Assembly: GCA_950054255.1 (NCBI GenBank)
Contig: CATLOR010000001.1
Span: forward strand, 310,001-374,000
Direction: 5' to 3'
DNA from: an uncultured Rickettsiales bacterium
Lineage (GTDB): Bacteria > Pseudomonadota > Alphaproteobacteria > Micavibrionales > GCA-2720935
DNA: 64,000 nt
Every line of letters begins with the position of its first letter. Position 1 is the first letter of the stretch. The notes beneath the pieces are model-generated. The model was not told where the DNA came from. It saw only the letters and a list, made by a program, of their open reading frames with translations, and ran no database searches. Of this stretch, positions 26,962 through 36,550 are shown piece after piece. The position numbers and the translations under genes were made by a program.

Positions 26962-27411
26962 ATGCAAGATTTATTACTAAGTCATTATCAATTAATAAAA
27001 GCATTTCATTTAATCGCTATCATTGCTTGGATGTGTGGTCTTCTTTATTTACCAAGACTGTTTGTATATCATTCAGAAACTAAGCCTAAAAGTGAAACAT
27101 CTGAAACATTTAAAATCATGGAACTTCGTTTGTTAAGATATATAACAACACCAGCTATGATTGTGTCTTTAATCTTAGGATTATTTTTATTACATGCAAA
27201 TCCAGATCTTATGTCACAGGGGTGGTTTCATATCAAATTAACTTGTTTATTTATTCTATTTGGGTGTCATGGATATTTAGCAAAAATTAGAAAACAATTT
27301 AATAAAGATGAGCGCCCACATTCATCTAAATTTTTTAGAATATTGAATGAAATACCAACCATCATGATGATCATTATTGTGATCGTTGTTTTGGTACAAC
27401 CGTCATTTTAA
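26962..27411 (+). CDS. hemJ: Protoporphyrinogen IX oxidase, HemJ family
   Basis: 149 residues with four membrane helices. It matches the HemJ pattern throughout: FHLIAIIAWMCGLLYLPRLFVYH at the N-terminus with the conserved His and Arg, MELRLLRYITTPAM, WFHIKL, then RILNEIPTIMMIIIVIVVLVQP. It oxidises protoporphyrinogen IX to protoporphyrin IX in the inner membrane, the penultimate haem step in bacteria lacking HemG/HemY. hemJ before rho is a common alphaproteobacterial arrangement, although hemE is not seen here. Confidence 0.9.
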   Translation: MQDLLLSHYQLIKAFHLIAIIAWMCGLLYLPRLFVYHSETKPKSETSETFKIMELRLLRYITTPAMIVSLILGLFLLHANPDLMSQGWFHIKLTCLFILFGCHGYLAKIRKQFNKDERPHSSKFFRILNEIPTIMMIIIVIVVLVQPSF

Positions 27412-27431
27412 AGAAGAGTGATTCTTTTTTA

Positions 27432-27460
27432 TTGACTTACGCGTTAAGAGTGTGTTAGAT
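27432..27460 (+). promoter_or_regulatory. Sigma-70-type promoter for rho
   Basis: TTGACT (27432-27437) and TTAGAT (27455-27460) with a 17-bp spacer. This gives rho its own transcript with a leader of roughly 180 nt. A short AATGC...GCATT stem followed by T residues (27524-27547) lies in that leader and could serve attenuation, which is known for rho in other bacteria; here it is weak. Confidence 0.45.
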
Positions 27461-27646
27461 ATTCAACGTAACTACAAAACTTTCCCACACAATATAATAA
27501 ATTTTTAACTACTGGGCTTGTTTAATGCGTTTTTGAATGCATTTTTTAGTTACTCCATACAATTAATATAAATTCTTTAAACAGTATTTGAACAAAAGAA
27601 GATTTTACATTCTTACCTTTTCCTAAAAACATTAAGAGACACACCC

Positions 27647-28921
27647 ATGAATTTGCAAGATTTGAAGAACAAAACGCCTGCTGAATTGCTAGCTTTTGCT
27701 GAAGAATTGGATATAGAGAGCGCAAGCTCTATGCGTAAACAAGAATTGATGTTTGCAATTCTAAAAGAACTTTCAAATGAAGGCGTTCCTATTTCTGGAA
27801 TTGGTGTTTTAGAAGTTTTACCAGATGGATTTGGTTTCTTACGTTCTCCTGAAGAAAACTATCTTCCTGGACCTGATGATATTTATGTTTCTCCTAACCA
27901 AGTTAAGCGCTTTGGTCTTAGAACAGGGGACACTGTTGAAGGTGAAATTCGCGCGCCAAAAGATAATGAGCGTTATTTTGCCCTTTTACGTGTTGGTAAA
28001 GTTAACTTTGAAGATTCAGAGCGTCTGCGTCACCGTATTAACTTTGACAACTTAACACCGCTTTATCCTGATGAAAAATTAAAGCTGGAAGTTGAGCAAG
28101 ACCCAACAAAAGACAACAAAAAGAATAAAAACTATACACAGCGTATTATTGAGCTTGTTTCACCAATTGGTAAGGGTCAGCGTTCTTTGATCGTTGCGCC
28201 GCCAAGAACAGGTAAAACAGTTATGTTGCAAGATGTTGCAGCCTCAATTGCGAAAAACCACCCAGAAGTTTATTTGATCGTTCTTTTAATCGACGAACGT
28301 CCAGAAGAGGTGACAGATATGGCACGCTCAGTTAAGGGTGAGGTTGTATCATCAACATTTGATGAACCAGCAGCCCGTCACGTACAAGTGGCTGAGATGG
28401 TTATTGAAAAAGCAAAACGTTTGGTTGAACATAAGCGTGATGTTGTCATCTTACTCGACTCGATTACACGTCTAGCACGTGCATACAATACGGTTGTTCC
28501 ATCTTCGGGCAAGGTATTGACCGGTGGTGTCGATGCAAATGCTCTACAGCGTCCTAAGCGCTTTTTTGGGGCTGCTCGTAATATTGAACAAGGTGGTAGT
28601 TTGACAATTATCGCGACAGCCTTGATCGAAACAGGTAGCCGTATGGATGAAGTTATTTTCGAAGAATTTAAGGGTACAGGTAACTCAGAGATCGTTCTTG
28701 ATCGTAAAATCTCTGATAAGCGTATCTTCCCAGCGATTGATATTCAAAAATCTGGTACACGTAAGGAAGATCTTCTTGTTGATCCAGGTACATTGTCGAA
28801 AATGTGGGTACTTCGTCGTATTCTTAACCCAATGGGAACTGTTGATGCAGTTGAATTCTTAATTGATAAGATGCAGCACAGTAAGAATAATGATGATTTC
28901 TTCGATTCAATGAACCAATAA
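27647..28921 (+). CDS. rho: Transcription termination factor Rho
   Basis: 424 residues, normal length. The N-terminal helical domain is followed by the cold-shock RNA-binding fold ([22 protein letters not shown]). The RecA-like motor has the P-loop APPRTGKT (about residues 182-189), Walker [16 protein letters not shown] and the R-loop ([10 protein letters not shown]) that carries secondary RNA contacts. Hexameric Rho ends transcription on C-rich RNA. It has a separate promoter 190 bp upstream. Confidence 0.97.
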   Translation: MNLQDLKNKTPAELLAFAEELDIESASSMRKQELMFAILKELSNEGVPISGIGVLEVLPDGFGFLRSPEENYLPGPDDIYVSPNQVKRFGLRTGDTVEGEIRAPKDNERYFALLRVGKVNFEDSERLRHRINFDNLTPLYPDEKLKLEVEQDPTKDNKKNKNYTQRIIELVSPIGKGQRSLIVAPPRTGKTVMLQDVAASIAKNHPEVYLIVLLIDERPEEVTDMARSVKGEVVSSTFDEPAARHVQVAEMVIEKAKRLVEHKRDVVILLDSITRLARAYNTVVPSSGKVLTGGVDANALQRPKRFFGAARNIEQGGSLTIIATALIETGSRMDEVIFEEFKGTGNSEIVLDRKISDKRIFPAIDIQKSGTRKEDLLVDPGTLSKMWVLRRILNPMGTVDAVEFLIDKMQHSKNNDDFFDSMNQ

Positions 28922-28954
28922 GAAATTTTACACTAACAAATATATAACCTTAAA

Positions 28955-30220
28955 ATGCATGACTTTTGTGGCATAGATTTTGGCACGTCTAATTCAACAT
29001 TGGGTGTGTTGAAAGGTAATCAAGCGTCTCTTGTTTCTTTAGAAGGGAATAAGGATGAAATACCGAGTGCGTTGTTTTTTGATAGTGATACAGAAGAAGT
29101 CACTTTTGGTCGTGCGGCAATTAAGAATTACATAGATGGTTATGATGGACGCTTCATGCGTGCTTTGAAAAGCATTTTGGGTAACAGCCTCATTAACGAA
29201 AAAACTAGGATAGGGCGCAAAAACTATTCTTTCCAAGATATTTTAGCCCTTTTTATCAGACATCTTAAAAAACAAGGGGAACGTGAAACAGGCACAGAAT
29301 TAAAACGTCTTGTTTTAGGGCGTCCAGTTTTCTTTGTTGATCATGATGGGGTGGCAGATAAACAAGCTGAAACAACATTAGAAGCCATTGCACGTTCTAG
29401 TGGGTTTGATGATGTTACATTTCAATATGAGCCAATTGCTGCGGCATTAGATTATGAGCAAACGATTTCAGGTGAAAAAACGGCCCTGATCGTTGATATT
29501 GGTGGTGGTACAGCAGATTTTTCTGTTGTGAAAGTATCAGAGAATAAAAAAAACAAAGTTGATCGTTTTGATGATATTTTATCAACAAACGGTATTCATA
29601 TTGGTGGGACGGATTTTGACCGTGTTTTAAATCTAAAAGCTGTGATGCCTCATTTAGGCTATAGCTCTGAAATAAAAGACAATTTTTCGGATAATATCTT
29701 AGAAATCCCCTCCGTTTATTATCACGATTTATCAACATGGCATAAGATCAACTTCTTATATAGCAACAAGATTGTAGAAGAAGTGAAGCAGTTACATCGT
29801 AAATCACTTTCTCCGCAGTTAATTCAACGTTTGCTCAAAGTTTTAGAAGACCAACAAGGTCATAACTTATCTTTAGAAGTTGAAAGAACAAAGATTGCTT
29901 TATCCTCCCAAGATAAAACGGCTATTAATCTCTCAAAGATCGAAAACGATTTATTACCAGAAATTGAATTACAGACCTTTATTGAGACAATTAGCACGTT
30001 GGTTGAAGACCTAAAATTAACCTTAAAAGACACATTATTAATGGCAGGGGTTACCCCTAAAGACATTGGCGCCGTATTTTTCACAGGAGGCTCAACCGCT
30101 ATTCCTTTCGTCCGTCAAGAATTACTCTCTCTCATACCAGAGGCAGATATTATAGACGGTGATATGTTTGGTAGTGTCGGTAAAGGCCTAATCTTAGAAG
30201 CACAAAAGCGTTATCTATAA
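28955..30220 (+). CDS. Hsp70-family chaperone-like protein (YegD type)
   Basis: 421 residues. It has the actin/Hsp70 ATPase motifs CGIDFGTSNSTLGVL (phosphate 1), LIVDIGGGTADFSV (phosphate 2) and IGAVFFTGGSTAIPFVR (adenosine), with the long middle insertion YegD-like proteins carry. It lacks the DnaK substrate-binding domain, as YegD does. Cytoplasmic; partner proteins unknown. It converges on the tautomerase gene with only 3 bp between stops. Confidence 0.85.
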   Translation: MHDFCGIDFGTSNSTLGVLKGNQASLVSLEGNKDEIPSALFFDSDTEEVTFGRAAIKNYIDGYDGRFMRALKSILGNSLINEKTRIGRKNYSFQDILALFIRHLKKQGERETGTELKRLVLGRPVFFVDHDGVADKQAETTLEAIARSSGFDDVTFQYEPIAAALDYEQTISGEKTALIVDIGGGTADFSVVKVSENKKNKVDRFDDILSTNGIHIGGTDFDRVLNLKAVMPHLGYSSEIKDNFSDNILEIPSVYYHDLSTWHKINFLYSNKIVEEVKQLHRKSLSPQLIQRLLKVLEDQQGHNLSLEVERTKIALSSQDKTAINLSKIENDLLPEIELQTFIETISTLVEDLKLTLKDTLLMAGVTPKDIGAVFFTGGSTAIPFVRQELLSLIPEADIIDGDMFGSVGKGLILEAQKRYL

Positions 30221-30223
30221 ACC

Positions 30224-30409
30224 TTACATATCTTTAACGAAAACGCCGCCGATAGCATAATTTTCTTTTGGCATTTCTTCCAGCAAGATACGGACACGAT
30301 CTGGGGTTTGGTCACATGTTTCACAGACAACTTTTGTTAAGCCATCAACAAGGGCTTGTTTTTGTTCTTGAGTGCGACCTTCAATCATTTGCACACGGAG
30401 TATCGGCAT
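30224..30409 (-). CDS. 4-oxalocrotonate tautomerase-family protein
   Basis: 61 residues, the usual size of these tiny tautomerases. After Met removal the N-terminus is Pro (MPILRVQMIEGRT), the catalytic base, and an Arg at the end of the first strand-loop is kept. QKQALVDGLTKVVCE is the family helix. Real substrates of chromosomal members are usually unknown. The gene is 11 bp downstream of the dienelactone-hydrolase-like gene on the same strand, which suggests a small catabolic or detoxifying unit. Confidence 0.85.
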   Translation of the reverse strand: MPILRVQMIEGRTQEQKQALVDGLTKVVCETCDQTPDRVRILLEEMPKENYAIGGVFVKDM

Positions 30410-30420
30410 TTTTTATCCTT

Positions 30421-31122
30421 TTATTTTAAATGGTTAGAGAAAAAACTATAGGAGCGTTCATTTGCTATTTGTGCATTATCAGCATCATAGTGAGCGCCGT
30501 TAATACGTGTGAAAGCATGATCCATTCCTTCATAAACATGGTAATCAATGCAAGGATGAGGTTTTAAATGCATTTCCATGATTTCTTGTGCTTCACGAGG
30601 AACGAATTGGTCTTTTTCTGCAACATGCATTAAGAGTGGGGTGGTTATTTTATCTTTTTCACCAACAAGTTCATTTAAACCAACACCGTAATAACTAACG
30701 GCACAATCAATATCTGTTCTAGCAGACATGAGGTAAGCAAGTTTTCCTCCTAAACAATAACCAACACAGCCAACGCGCCCATTAGACCCGTCTAGTGATC
30801 TAGCATAGTTAAGTGTTGTTGCTAGATCTTCAACGCCATTATCAACATTGAACCCATTAAAGAGTTCAAAGGCTTTATCCCATTCGGCTTGTGTTTGGTC
30901 TGTTATGTCGATACCTGGTTCTTGGCGCCAAAAAAGATCTGGGGCAAGTGCGATATACCCTTTAGACGCATATAAATCACAAATATCACGTACATTTTTA
31001 TTAATACCAAAAATTTCTTGGATTATAATAATAACAGGAGCTTTTTCTTTTGTTGTTGGAAAAACAGTATAGGCTTGAAATTCGCCCGATTCATCTGATG
31101 CTTTAAGAGTTACATATGTCAT
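30421..31122 (-). CDS. Dienelactone hydrolase-family protein
   Basis: 233 residues from the ATG at 31122, which has AAGGT 9 nt upstream. A GTG at 31167 would add 15 residues. With the chosen start the catalytic triad falls at C123 (GYCLGG), D171 and H202 (DHAF), the same numbering as classical dienelactone hydrolase, which supports that start. QEIFGIN supplies the conserved Glu near residue 36. It hydrolyses a lactone or ester; the physiological substrate is unknown. It is paired with the tautomerase gene. Confidence 0.88.
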   Translation of the reverse strand: MTYVTLKASDESGEFQAYTVFPTTKEKAPVIIIIQEIFGINKNVRDICDLYASKGYIALAPDLFWRQEPGIDITDQTQAEWDKAFELFNGFNVDNGVEDLATTLNYARSLDGSNGRVGCVGYCLGGKLAYLMSARTDIDCAVSYYGVGLNELVGEKDKITTPLLMHVAEKDQFVPREAQEIMEMHLKPHPCIDYHVYEGMDHAFTRINGAHYDADNAQIANERSYSFFSNHLK

Positions 31123-31202
31123 TTTAGCGACCTTTCTTTCAAATATGCTGGACTTAGACTTTGACACGCTCTATCTTGTTTTTCAAGTGAAAGGATAAAA
31201 GC

Positions 31203-31451
31203 ATGAAATTGAATATAACAATCGATTGTTCACCAGAGGAAGCACGCCGTTTTTTAGGGATGCCAGATGTGTCTGAGGTTCAAGAAAGAATGACCAAAGC
31301 AATGATGGATAATATGGCCAATATTGATGCAGAAACACTTATGAAATATTGGATGCCACAAGGTGAAAATGGACTTAATCAAATGGCTGAACATATGAAC
31401 CAATGGCAGAATATGTTTTTCAATGCGATGCAAGAAAAAGCAAAAGAGTAA
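31203..31451 (+). CDS. DUF6489-type small conserved protein
   Basis: 82 residues: MKLNITIDCSPEEARRFLGMPDV, then a helix-rich Met- and Asn-containing tail ending in NMFFNAMQEKAKE. The combination of a short beta start, CxPEEAR and a PDV turn is what I recall of DUF6489, a small alphaproteobacterial family often upstream of mnmE. Function unknown. Its stop overlaps the mnmE start by one base (TAATG), so translation is coupled. Confidence 0.7.
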   Translation: MKLNITIDCSPEEARRFLGMPDVSEVQERMTKAMMDNMANIDAETLMKYWMPQGENGLNQMAEHMNQWQNMFFNAMQEKAKE

Positions 31452-32782
31452 TGACAACAATTTTTGCACCAGCAACCTTAATTGGCGGCTCTGGTTTAAC
31501 CGTCTTTCGTGTTTCGGGTGAGCATGCTTTTGAGAGCTTAAAACGCGTTACATCTTGTACAGAGATCATTCCAAATAAAGCACTTTTAAAAAAGATTAAA
31601 CACCCTAAAACAGGTGTTGTGATTGATGAAGGCCTTATTTTACCTTTTAAAGCACCTCACAGTTTTACAGGTGAGGACGTCGTAGAATATCATTTACATG
31701 GAGGCCATGCTGTTGCTGATGCTTTTGTGGATTTAATGGGGTTTTTTGATGGTTATAGAATGGCAGAGCCAGGAGAATTTACAAAAAGAGCTTTTGAAAA
31801 CAATAAGATAGACCTAACACAAGCTGAAGCGATCGGTGATTTAATTCATGCACAAACAGAAGCCCAGCGTCTTCTCGCAATGGATCAACTCTCGGGTGGT
31901 TTAAAAGACTTGTATCAAGGGTGGGCTCAGCGGTTAAAAAAATCTCTGGCTTTTATTGAGGCAGATATTGATTTTTCAGATGAAGAGCTTCCAGATGAGC
32001 TTTCAAGCAGTATGAAACCTATTCTAGAAGAGGTTATTGCCCAAATATATATGCATTTAAATGATGCAAGACAAGGAGAGCGCTTACGCGAGGGGATTAA
32101 AATTGCTGTAATAGGGGCGCCTAATGCTGGGAAGTCTAGTTTGTTAAATAAATTAGCACAGCGTGACATAGCAATCGTTACAGATATAGAAGGAACAACG
32201 CGTGATGTGTTAGAGGTTCCTTTGAATTTGGCAGGATATCCCGTTATTTTAGCTGATACAGCAGGATTAAGAGAAACAAATGATGTTGTTGAGTCAGAGG
32301 GGATTAGGCGTGCTCGAAAATGGGCCGAAGATGCAGATATAAAAATTGTTTTATTTGATAGTAGTAAAACACTAGACCAAGAGAGCCTCTCTTTTATTGA
32401 TGATAAGACTCTTATTTGTTCTACAAAGGCAGACATTCACCCAAGTCATGAGGTAATCCAAGGAGAAGTACCTATTCAATTGAGTGTTGAAGATGAGGCA
32501 ATGCTAGCTAATTTCATCGACATCATAAGTGGCCATGTTAAAGATTTGATGAAACATAATAATATCGAACATAAACAAGCGGCACTTATAACAAGGCAAC
32601 GTCACCGTAAACAAGTAGAAGAAGCGCAAGAGTGTTTAGCGCGAGCGTTAATTGCACCTCAGCTTGACATGATGGCTGAAGATGTACGTTTAGCTGTTCG
32701 AGCATTGGGTAAAATAACAGGTCATGTTGATGTGGAAGATCTTTTAGATGTTATTTTTAGTGAGTTTTGTATCGGTAAGTAA
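31451..32782 (+). CDS. mnmE: tRNA uridine-5-carboxymethylaminomethyl modification GTPase MnmE
   Basis: 443 residues from the ATG at 31451 (MTTIFAPATLIGGSGLTVFRVSG); a longer frame opening upstream is not the real start. The N-terminal folate-binding domain is followed by a helical domain with the inserted G domain: GAPNAGKSS (about residue 221), EGTTRDV, DTAG and the C-terminal FCIGK with the active Cys. With MnmG it builds cmnm5U34 on tRNAs. Neighbouring genes include mnmG, its partner, 0.5 kb downstream. Confidence 0.96.
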   Translation: MTTIFAPATLIGGSGLTVFRVSGEHAFESLKRVTSCTEIIPNKALLKKIKHPKTGVVIDEGLILPFKAPHSFTGEDVVEYHLHGGHAVADAFVDLMGFFDGYRMAEPGEFTKRAFENNKIDLTQAEAIGDLIHAQTEAQRLLAMDQLSGGLKDLYQGWAQRLKKSLAFIEADIDFSDEELPDELSSSMKPILEEVIAQIYMHLNDARQGERLREGIKIAVIGAPNAGKSSLLNKLAQRDIAIVTDIEGTTRDVLEVPLNLAGYPVILADTAGLRETNDVVESEGIRRARKWAEDADIKIVLFDSSKTLDQESLSFIDDKTLICSTKADIHPSHEVIQGEVPIQLSVEDEAMLANFIDIISGHVKDLMKHNNIEHKQAALITRQRHRKQVEEAQECLARALIAPQLDMMAEDVRLAVRALGKITGHVDVEDLLDVIFSEFCIGK

Positions 32783-32786
32783 CCGA

Positions 32787-32802
32787 TGTTTCACGTGAAA
32801 CA
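32787..32802. other. parS centromere site 1
   Basis: TGTTTCACGTGAAACA, a perfect 16-bp palindrome identical to the widely conserved ParB-binding site. It sits in the gap just after mnmE, about 4 kb before parAB. Confidence 0.9.
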
Positions 32803-32873
32803 TTTTTTCAGATTGACATATGGAATATATGCTATAACGTATAAAAAATACAAAAAAACGGAGGAGCGTAAGA

Positions 32874-33164
32874 ATGTCTGAAGAAAATAAACAGTCTTTT
32901 GGTGATAAATTAGAAAATATTTTTAATAATAAGGTACGTGCAGGTATTTGGATGGCTTGTGCGAGTATGTCTGGTTTTACTGCTTGTGCGGCTTTAGGCG
33001 CAGCTCTTGTTACAGGATATCCTATGTTTTTTGGAGCGGGGATTGGTTTTGGTGTTATTTCAGCGGCCCAATATATGTTATATCGTGTGGAAAGCGGAAA
33101 AGCAGATAAAGTTTTAACAGCGGTAGCTGGTTTTATGGGTGTTAAAAATCCACAGGTAAAATAA
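32874..33164 (+). CDS. Small membrane protein between mnmE and mnmG
   Basis: 96 residues, unknown function. A charged N-terminus (SEENKQSFGDKLENIFNNKVRAG) leads to two small-residue-rich helices (GFTACAALGAALVTGYPMFFGAGIGFGVISAAQYMLY) and a basic tail. A very strong GGAGG lies before the ATG. Upstream is an extended -10 (TGCTATAAC, 32830-32838) with TTGACA at 32813-32818, although the spacing is short. It separates two genes that are normally adjacent or close, right beside a parS site. Confidence 0.6.
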   Translation: MSEENKQSFGDKLENIFNNKVRAGIWMACASMSGFTACAALGAALVTGYPMFFGAGIGFGVISAAQYMLYRVESGKADKVLTAVAGFMGVKNPQVK

Positions 33165-33240
33165 ATCATTTTATTTACTTATCTTACATAATTATAAAAC
33201 CCTTGATTTTTATCCCTATTTTGAGGTATGAATCACGGCT

Positions 33241-35109
33241 ATGACAACGAATATTCAAAAATATGATGTTATTGTAATTGGTGGCGGCCACGCGGGATGT
33301 GAGGCGGCCTCAGCTTCTGCACGTATGGGGGCAAATACTCTTCTTTTAACACATAAGCTAGAAACAATTGGCGTAATGTCTTGTAACCCAGCCATTGGCG
33401 GGCTTGGAAAAGGACATTTGGTGCGTGAAATTGACGCACTTGACGGTGTTATGGGGCGCGCGATTGATCGTGGTGGTATTCAGTTTAGAATTTTAAATAA
33501 AAGTAAAGGCCCTGCGGTTAGGGGGCCTAGGTCTCAGGCAGATCGTCGTTTATATCGTGAAGCTGTTCAAGATATTCTTCATAATCAAGAAAACTTAACA
33601 ATCGCTGCAAAACCAGTTGGTGATTTAATTCTTGAGTTAGATGGTAAAACAATCAAAGGTGTTGTGACAGAGCTCGGTGAAGAGATTTTTGCGAAAACTG
33701 TAATTTTAACAACAGGTACATTTTTGCGCGGTATGATCCATCGTGGTGAAGAACGCACCCCAGCAGGCCGTGTTGGTGAAAAGCCTTCGGTAAAACTAGG
33801 GGAAACAATTGAGCACCTGAAATTACCTCTTGGGCGCTTGAAAACGGGAACACCTGCGCGCCTGGATGGTAAAACAATTGATTGGTCTATTCTAGAATCG
33901 CAGTCAGCGGATAATCCACCGACTCCGTTTTCATTTATGACAGATAAGATTACAACACCACAGATTGACTGCCATATTACATACACAACAGCAGAAACAC
34001 ATAAAGTTATCGAGGATAATTTAAAAAAATCAGCAATGTATGCAGGCCATATTAAAGGTGTTGGCCCACGTTATTGTCCTTCAATCGAAGATAAAATCGT
34101 TCGTTTTTCTGATAAGCCAAGGCATCAAATTTTCTTAGAACCAGAGGGACTTGATGACGATACTGTTTATCCAAATGGATTATCGAACTCTTTGCCTGTT
34201 GATGTACAACTCGCTTTCCTTAAAACAATTCCTGGGATTGAGAATGCAACAGTTCTCGAGCCAGGTTATGCGATCGAATATGATTATGTTGATCCAAGAG
34301 CGTTAGATAACACGTTAGCGGTTAAAACATTATCAGGCCTTTATTTAGCAGGTCAAATTAATGGCACAACTGGATATGAAGAGGCTGGAGCGCAGGGATT
34401 GATGGCAGGTATTAACGCGGCTTTAAAAGCATCAGGCTCAGTAGATAAATTTGTGTTAGATCGCAGCGAAGCTTATATTGGTGTCATGATCGACGATTTA
34501 ACAACAAGAGGAGCGTCAGAACCTTATCGCATGTTTACAAGTCGTGCAGAGTATCGCCTTATGTTGAGGGCAGATAACACAGATCAACGTTTGACAGATA
34601 AGGGAATAGCGCTTGGTTGTGTGTCACCCGAGCGTGAAGCCCGTTATAAAGAGAAAATGTCCTTACTTACAAGTGCACGAGAACAAGCGACGTCTTTTTC
34701 CCTGACTCCGAATGAATTGCTTTCATATGGGATTGAGGTTAATCAAGATGGGGTCAGACGTAGTGTAATGGATTTACTTCGTTATGCAGAGATTGATTTT
34801 GAACAATTGGCTTCTATATGGCCCGAAATGAAGGAATGGCGTAGTGACGTTAAGGAACAGGTTGAAATTGACGCACTCTATTCCGGTTATATTTCTAGAC
34901 AGCAAGCGGATATAAAAGCTTATAAAAAGGATGAAAATCTAACACTCCCATTGGATTTGGATTATAGAAAAGTGGGCTCTTTATCGAATGAAATTGTAGA
35001 AAAATTAGAGCGCACAAAACCGGAGACAATTGGTGCTGCCTCTCGTATTCAAGGGATGACGCCACCTGCTCTTCTCTCTCTTTTACGCTATGTGAAGAAA
35101 GCGTCATGA
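33241..35109 (+). CDS. mnmG: tRNA uridine-5-carboxymethylaminomethyl modification enzyme MnmG
   Basis: 622 residues. FAD-binding [10 protein letters not shown] near residue 14, then [24 protein letters not shown] and [11 protein letters not shown], all MnmG hallmarks. The C-terminal helical domain ends [17 protein letters not shown]. It uses FAD and methylene-folate with MnmE to modify wobble uridine. Its stop overlaps the rsmG start by 4 bp (ATGA), so the two are translationally coupled. Confidence 0.97.
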   Translation: MTTNIQKYDVIVIGGGHAGCEAASASARMGANTLLLTHKLETIGVMSCNPAIGGLGKGHLVREIDALDGVMGRAIDRGGIQFRILNKSKGPAVRGPRSQADRRLYREAVQDILHNQENLTIAAKPVGDLILELDGKTIKGVVTELGEEIFAKTVILTTGTFLRGMIHRGEERTPAGRVGEKPSVKLGETIEHLKLPLGRLKTGTPARLDGKTIDWSILESQSADNPPTPFSFMTDKITTPQIDCHITYTTAETHKVIEDNLKKSAMYAGHIKGVGPRYCPSIEDKIVRFSDKPRHQIFLEPEGLDDDTVYPNGLSNSLPVDVQLAFLKTIPGIENATVLEPGYAIEYDYVDPRALDNTLAVKTLSGLYLAGQINGTTGYEEAGAQGLMAGINAALKASGSVDKFVLDRSEAYIGVMIDDLTTRGASEPYRMFTSRAEYRLMLRADNTDQRLTDKGIALGCVSPEREARYKEKMSLLTSAREQATSFSLTPNELLSYGIEVNQDGVRRSVMDLLRYAEIDFEQLASIWPEMKEWRSDVKEQVEIDALYSGYISRQQADIKAYKKDENLTLPLDLDYRKVGSLSNEIVEKLERTKPETIGAASRIQGMTPPALLSLLRYVKKAS

Positions 35110-35708
35110 AGCAATTAAATACGTTTTTAAAAGACTATAATGTTTCACGTGAAACATTAGATAAATTGGATCATTATCGTGCTTTACTCTTAAAATGGCA
35201 AAAAGCCATTAATCTTGTCGCACCTAATACTTTGAAAGAAGCTGAGATACGTCATTTCTTAGATTCTGCGCAGCTTCTCCCCTTCTTTCCAGAGGAAGAT
35301 TCTTTTGTGAGTGTTGATATGGGGAGTGGAGGTGGATTTCCAGCATTGGTGCTTGCGATTCTTCGCCCCAATGGCGTTTTTCACGTTGTTGAATCCGATC
35401 AAAGAAAATGCATTTTCATGGAAACTGTTTCACGTGAAACATCAACAAACCTTGTTGTTCACAAAAAACGTATTGAACAGACTGACATTGAGAATGTTGA
35501 TTTTGTAACGGCGCGTGCTTTAGCTTCACTCGATAGTCTTTTTGAGTATGCGTATTCTTTTAATCCTAAGACACTTATTTTCTTAAAAGGAGAGATGTAT
35601 CAGCAAGAGATTGATGACGCACTAGAAAAATGGTCTTTTGAGTATGAGTTAACACCAAGTATAAGCCTTAAAACGGCTAAAATCATAAAAGTAACAAATC
35701 TGATATAA
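35106..35708 (+). CDS. rsmG: 16S rRNA (guanine-N7)-methyltransferase RsmG
   Basis: 200 residues. SAM motif [15 protein letters not shown] and the [11 protein letters not shown]...[10 protein letters not shown] region identify RsmG/GidB, which methylates G527 of 16S rRNA. Two parS sites lie inside the coding sequence, and both are read in the same phase as VSRET (NVSRETL near the N-terminus, TVSRETS near residue 110). The family often carries VSRET in the first position, but the second copy is worth noting. Confidence 0.95.
   Translation: MKQLNTFLKDYNVSRETLDKLDHYRALLLKWQKAINLVAPNTLKEAEIRHFLDSAQLLPFFPEEDSFVSVDMGSGGGFPALVLAILRPNGVFHVVESDQRKCIFMETVSRETSTNLVVHKKRIEQTDIENVDFVTARALASLDSLFEYAYSFNPKTLIFLKGEMYQQEIDDALEKWSFEYELTPSISLKTAKIIKVTNLI
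35141..35156. other. parS centromere site 2
   Basis: A perfect TGTTTCACGTGAAACA within the first codons of rsmG, encoding part of NVSRET. Confidence 0.9.
35426..35441. other. parS centromere site 3
   Basis: A third perfect TGTTTCACGTGAAACA inside rsmG, encoding part of TVSRET, 285 bp after site 2 and about 0.3 kb before parA. Confidence 0.9.
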
Positions 35709-35749
35709 AAATAATTGAAGCACGCTTCTTTTTTTGCTAAAACTAATAT

Positions 35750-36550
35750 ATGCAGAAAAAAACAAAGATTATTGCGATTGCAAATCAAAAGGGTGGAGTT
35801 GGTAAAACAACAACCGCTGTTAATTTAGCAACATCTATGGCGGCTTGTGGCAAAGATGTTTTGTTGATCGACCTAGATCCTCAAGGAAACGCATCAACTG
35901 GCCTTGGCTTAGACCATGATAAAAGAGGCGATGGTGCTTATGCTCTGATTTTGGGAGATGGAACAGCTTCTGAGCTTGTTAAAGAAACATTGGTTCCACG
36001 TTTGTTTGTGTTACCTTCCACGCAAGACTTGGCAGCAGCTGAGATTGAGCTTATCTCTCAAGACGCGCGCGAGTTTAAACTTAGCAAAGCTTTAGAAGAA
36101 ATTAATGAGCGTTATGATTATATATTTATTGATTGCCCGCCATCGCTAGGGTTAGTTACATTAAACGCTTTTTGTGCCGCGCATCGCGTTCTCGTACCTT
36201 TGCAGTGTGAGTTTTATGCGCTAGAAGGGCTAAGTCAGCTCCATAAAACAATTACACGAGTCCAAGAACATTTGAATACAAGCCTTGAATTAGAGGGGAT
36301 TGTATTAACGATGCACGATAAGAGAAATAATCTTACATTACAGGTCGAAGAAAATGTACGCGATTATTTTGGAAGTAAAGTCTATGAAACAATAATTCCA
36401 CGTAATATAAAAATCTCAGAAGCCCCAAGTCACGGTCTTCCCGCTATTATTTATGATATGAAATGTGCAGGGTCATCTGCTTACTTATCATTAGCAAAAG
36501 AGGTTTTAAAACGTGAGCGTGAAAGCCAGAAAGGGAAACAGGCAGCATGA
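35750..36550 (+). CDS. parA: Chromosome-partitioning ATPase ParA (Soj)
   Basis: 266 residues. Deviant Walker A with the signature lysine (KGGVGKTTT, residues 14-22), IDLDPQGNAS (A') and DYIFIDCPPSLGL (Walker B). This short form lacks an N-terminal DNA-binding domain, as chromosomal ParA proteins do. It drives origin segregation together with ParB bound at the three nearby parS sites. It overlaps parB by 4 bp. Confidence 0.96.
   Translation: MQKKTKIIAIANQKGGVGKTTTAVNLATSMAACGKDVLLIDLDPQGNASTGLGLDHDKRGDGAYALILGDGTASELVKETLVPRLFVLPSTQDLAAAEIELISQDAREFKLSKALEEINERYDYIFIDCPPSLGLVTLNAFCAAHRVLVPLQCEFYALEGLSQLHKTITRVQEHLNTSLELEGIVLTMHDKRNNLTLQVEENVRDYFGSKVYETIIPRNIKISEAPSHGLPAIIYDMKCAGSSAYLSLAKEVLKRERESQKGKQAA

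Noticed and set aside
27410..27430. AAAGAA/TTCTTT hairpin with T-run after hemJ as terminator
   Set aside because: A 6-bp A/T-only stem is too weak to call, although it lies at the right place just before the rho promoter.
31403..31450. Upstream extension of mnmE
   Set aside because: MnmE proteins begin about at MTTIFAPAT. The extension lies entirely within the DUF6489 gene.
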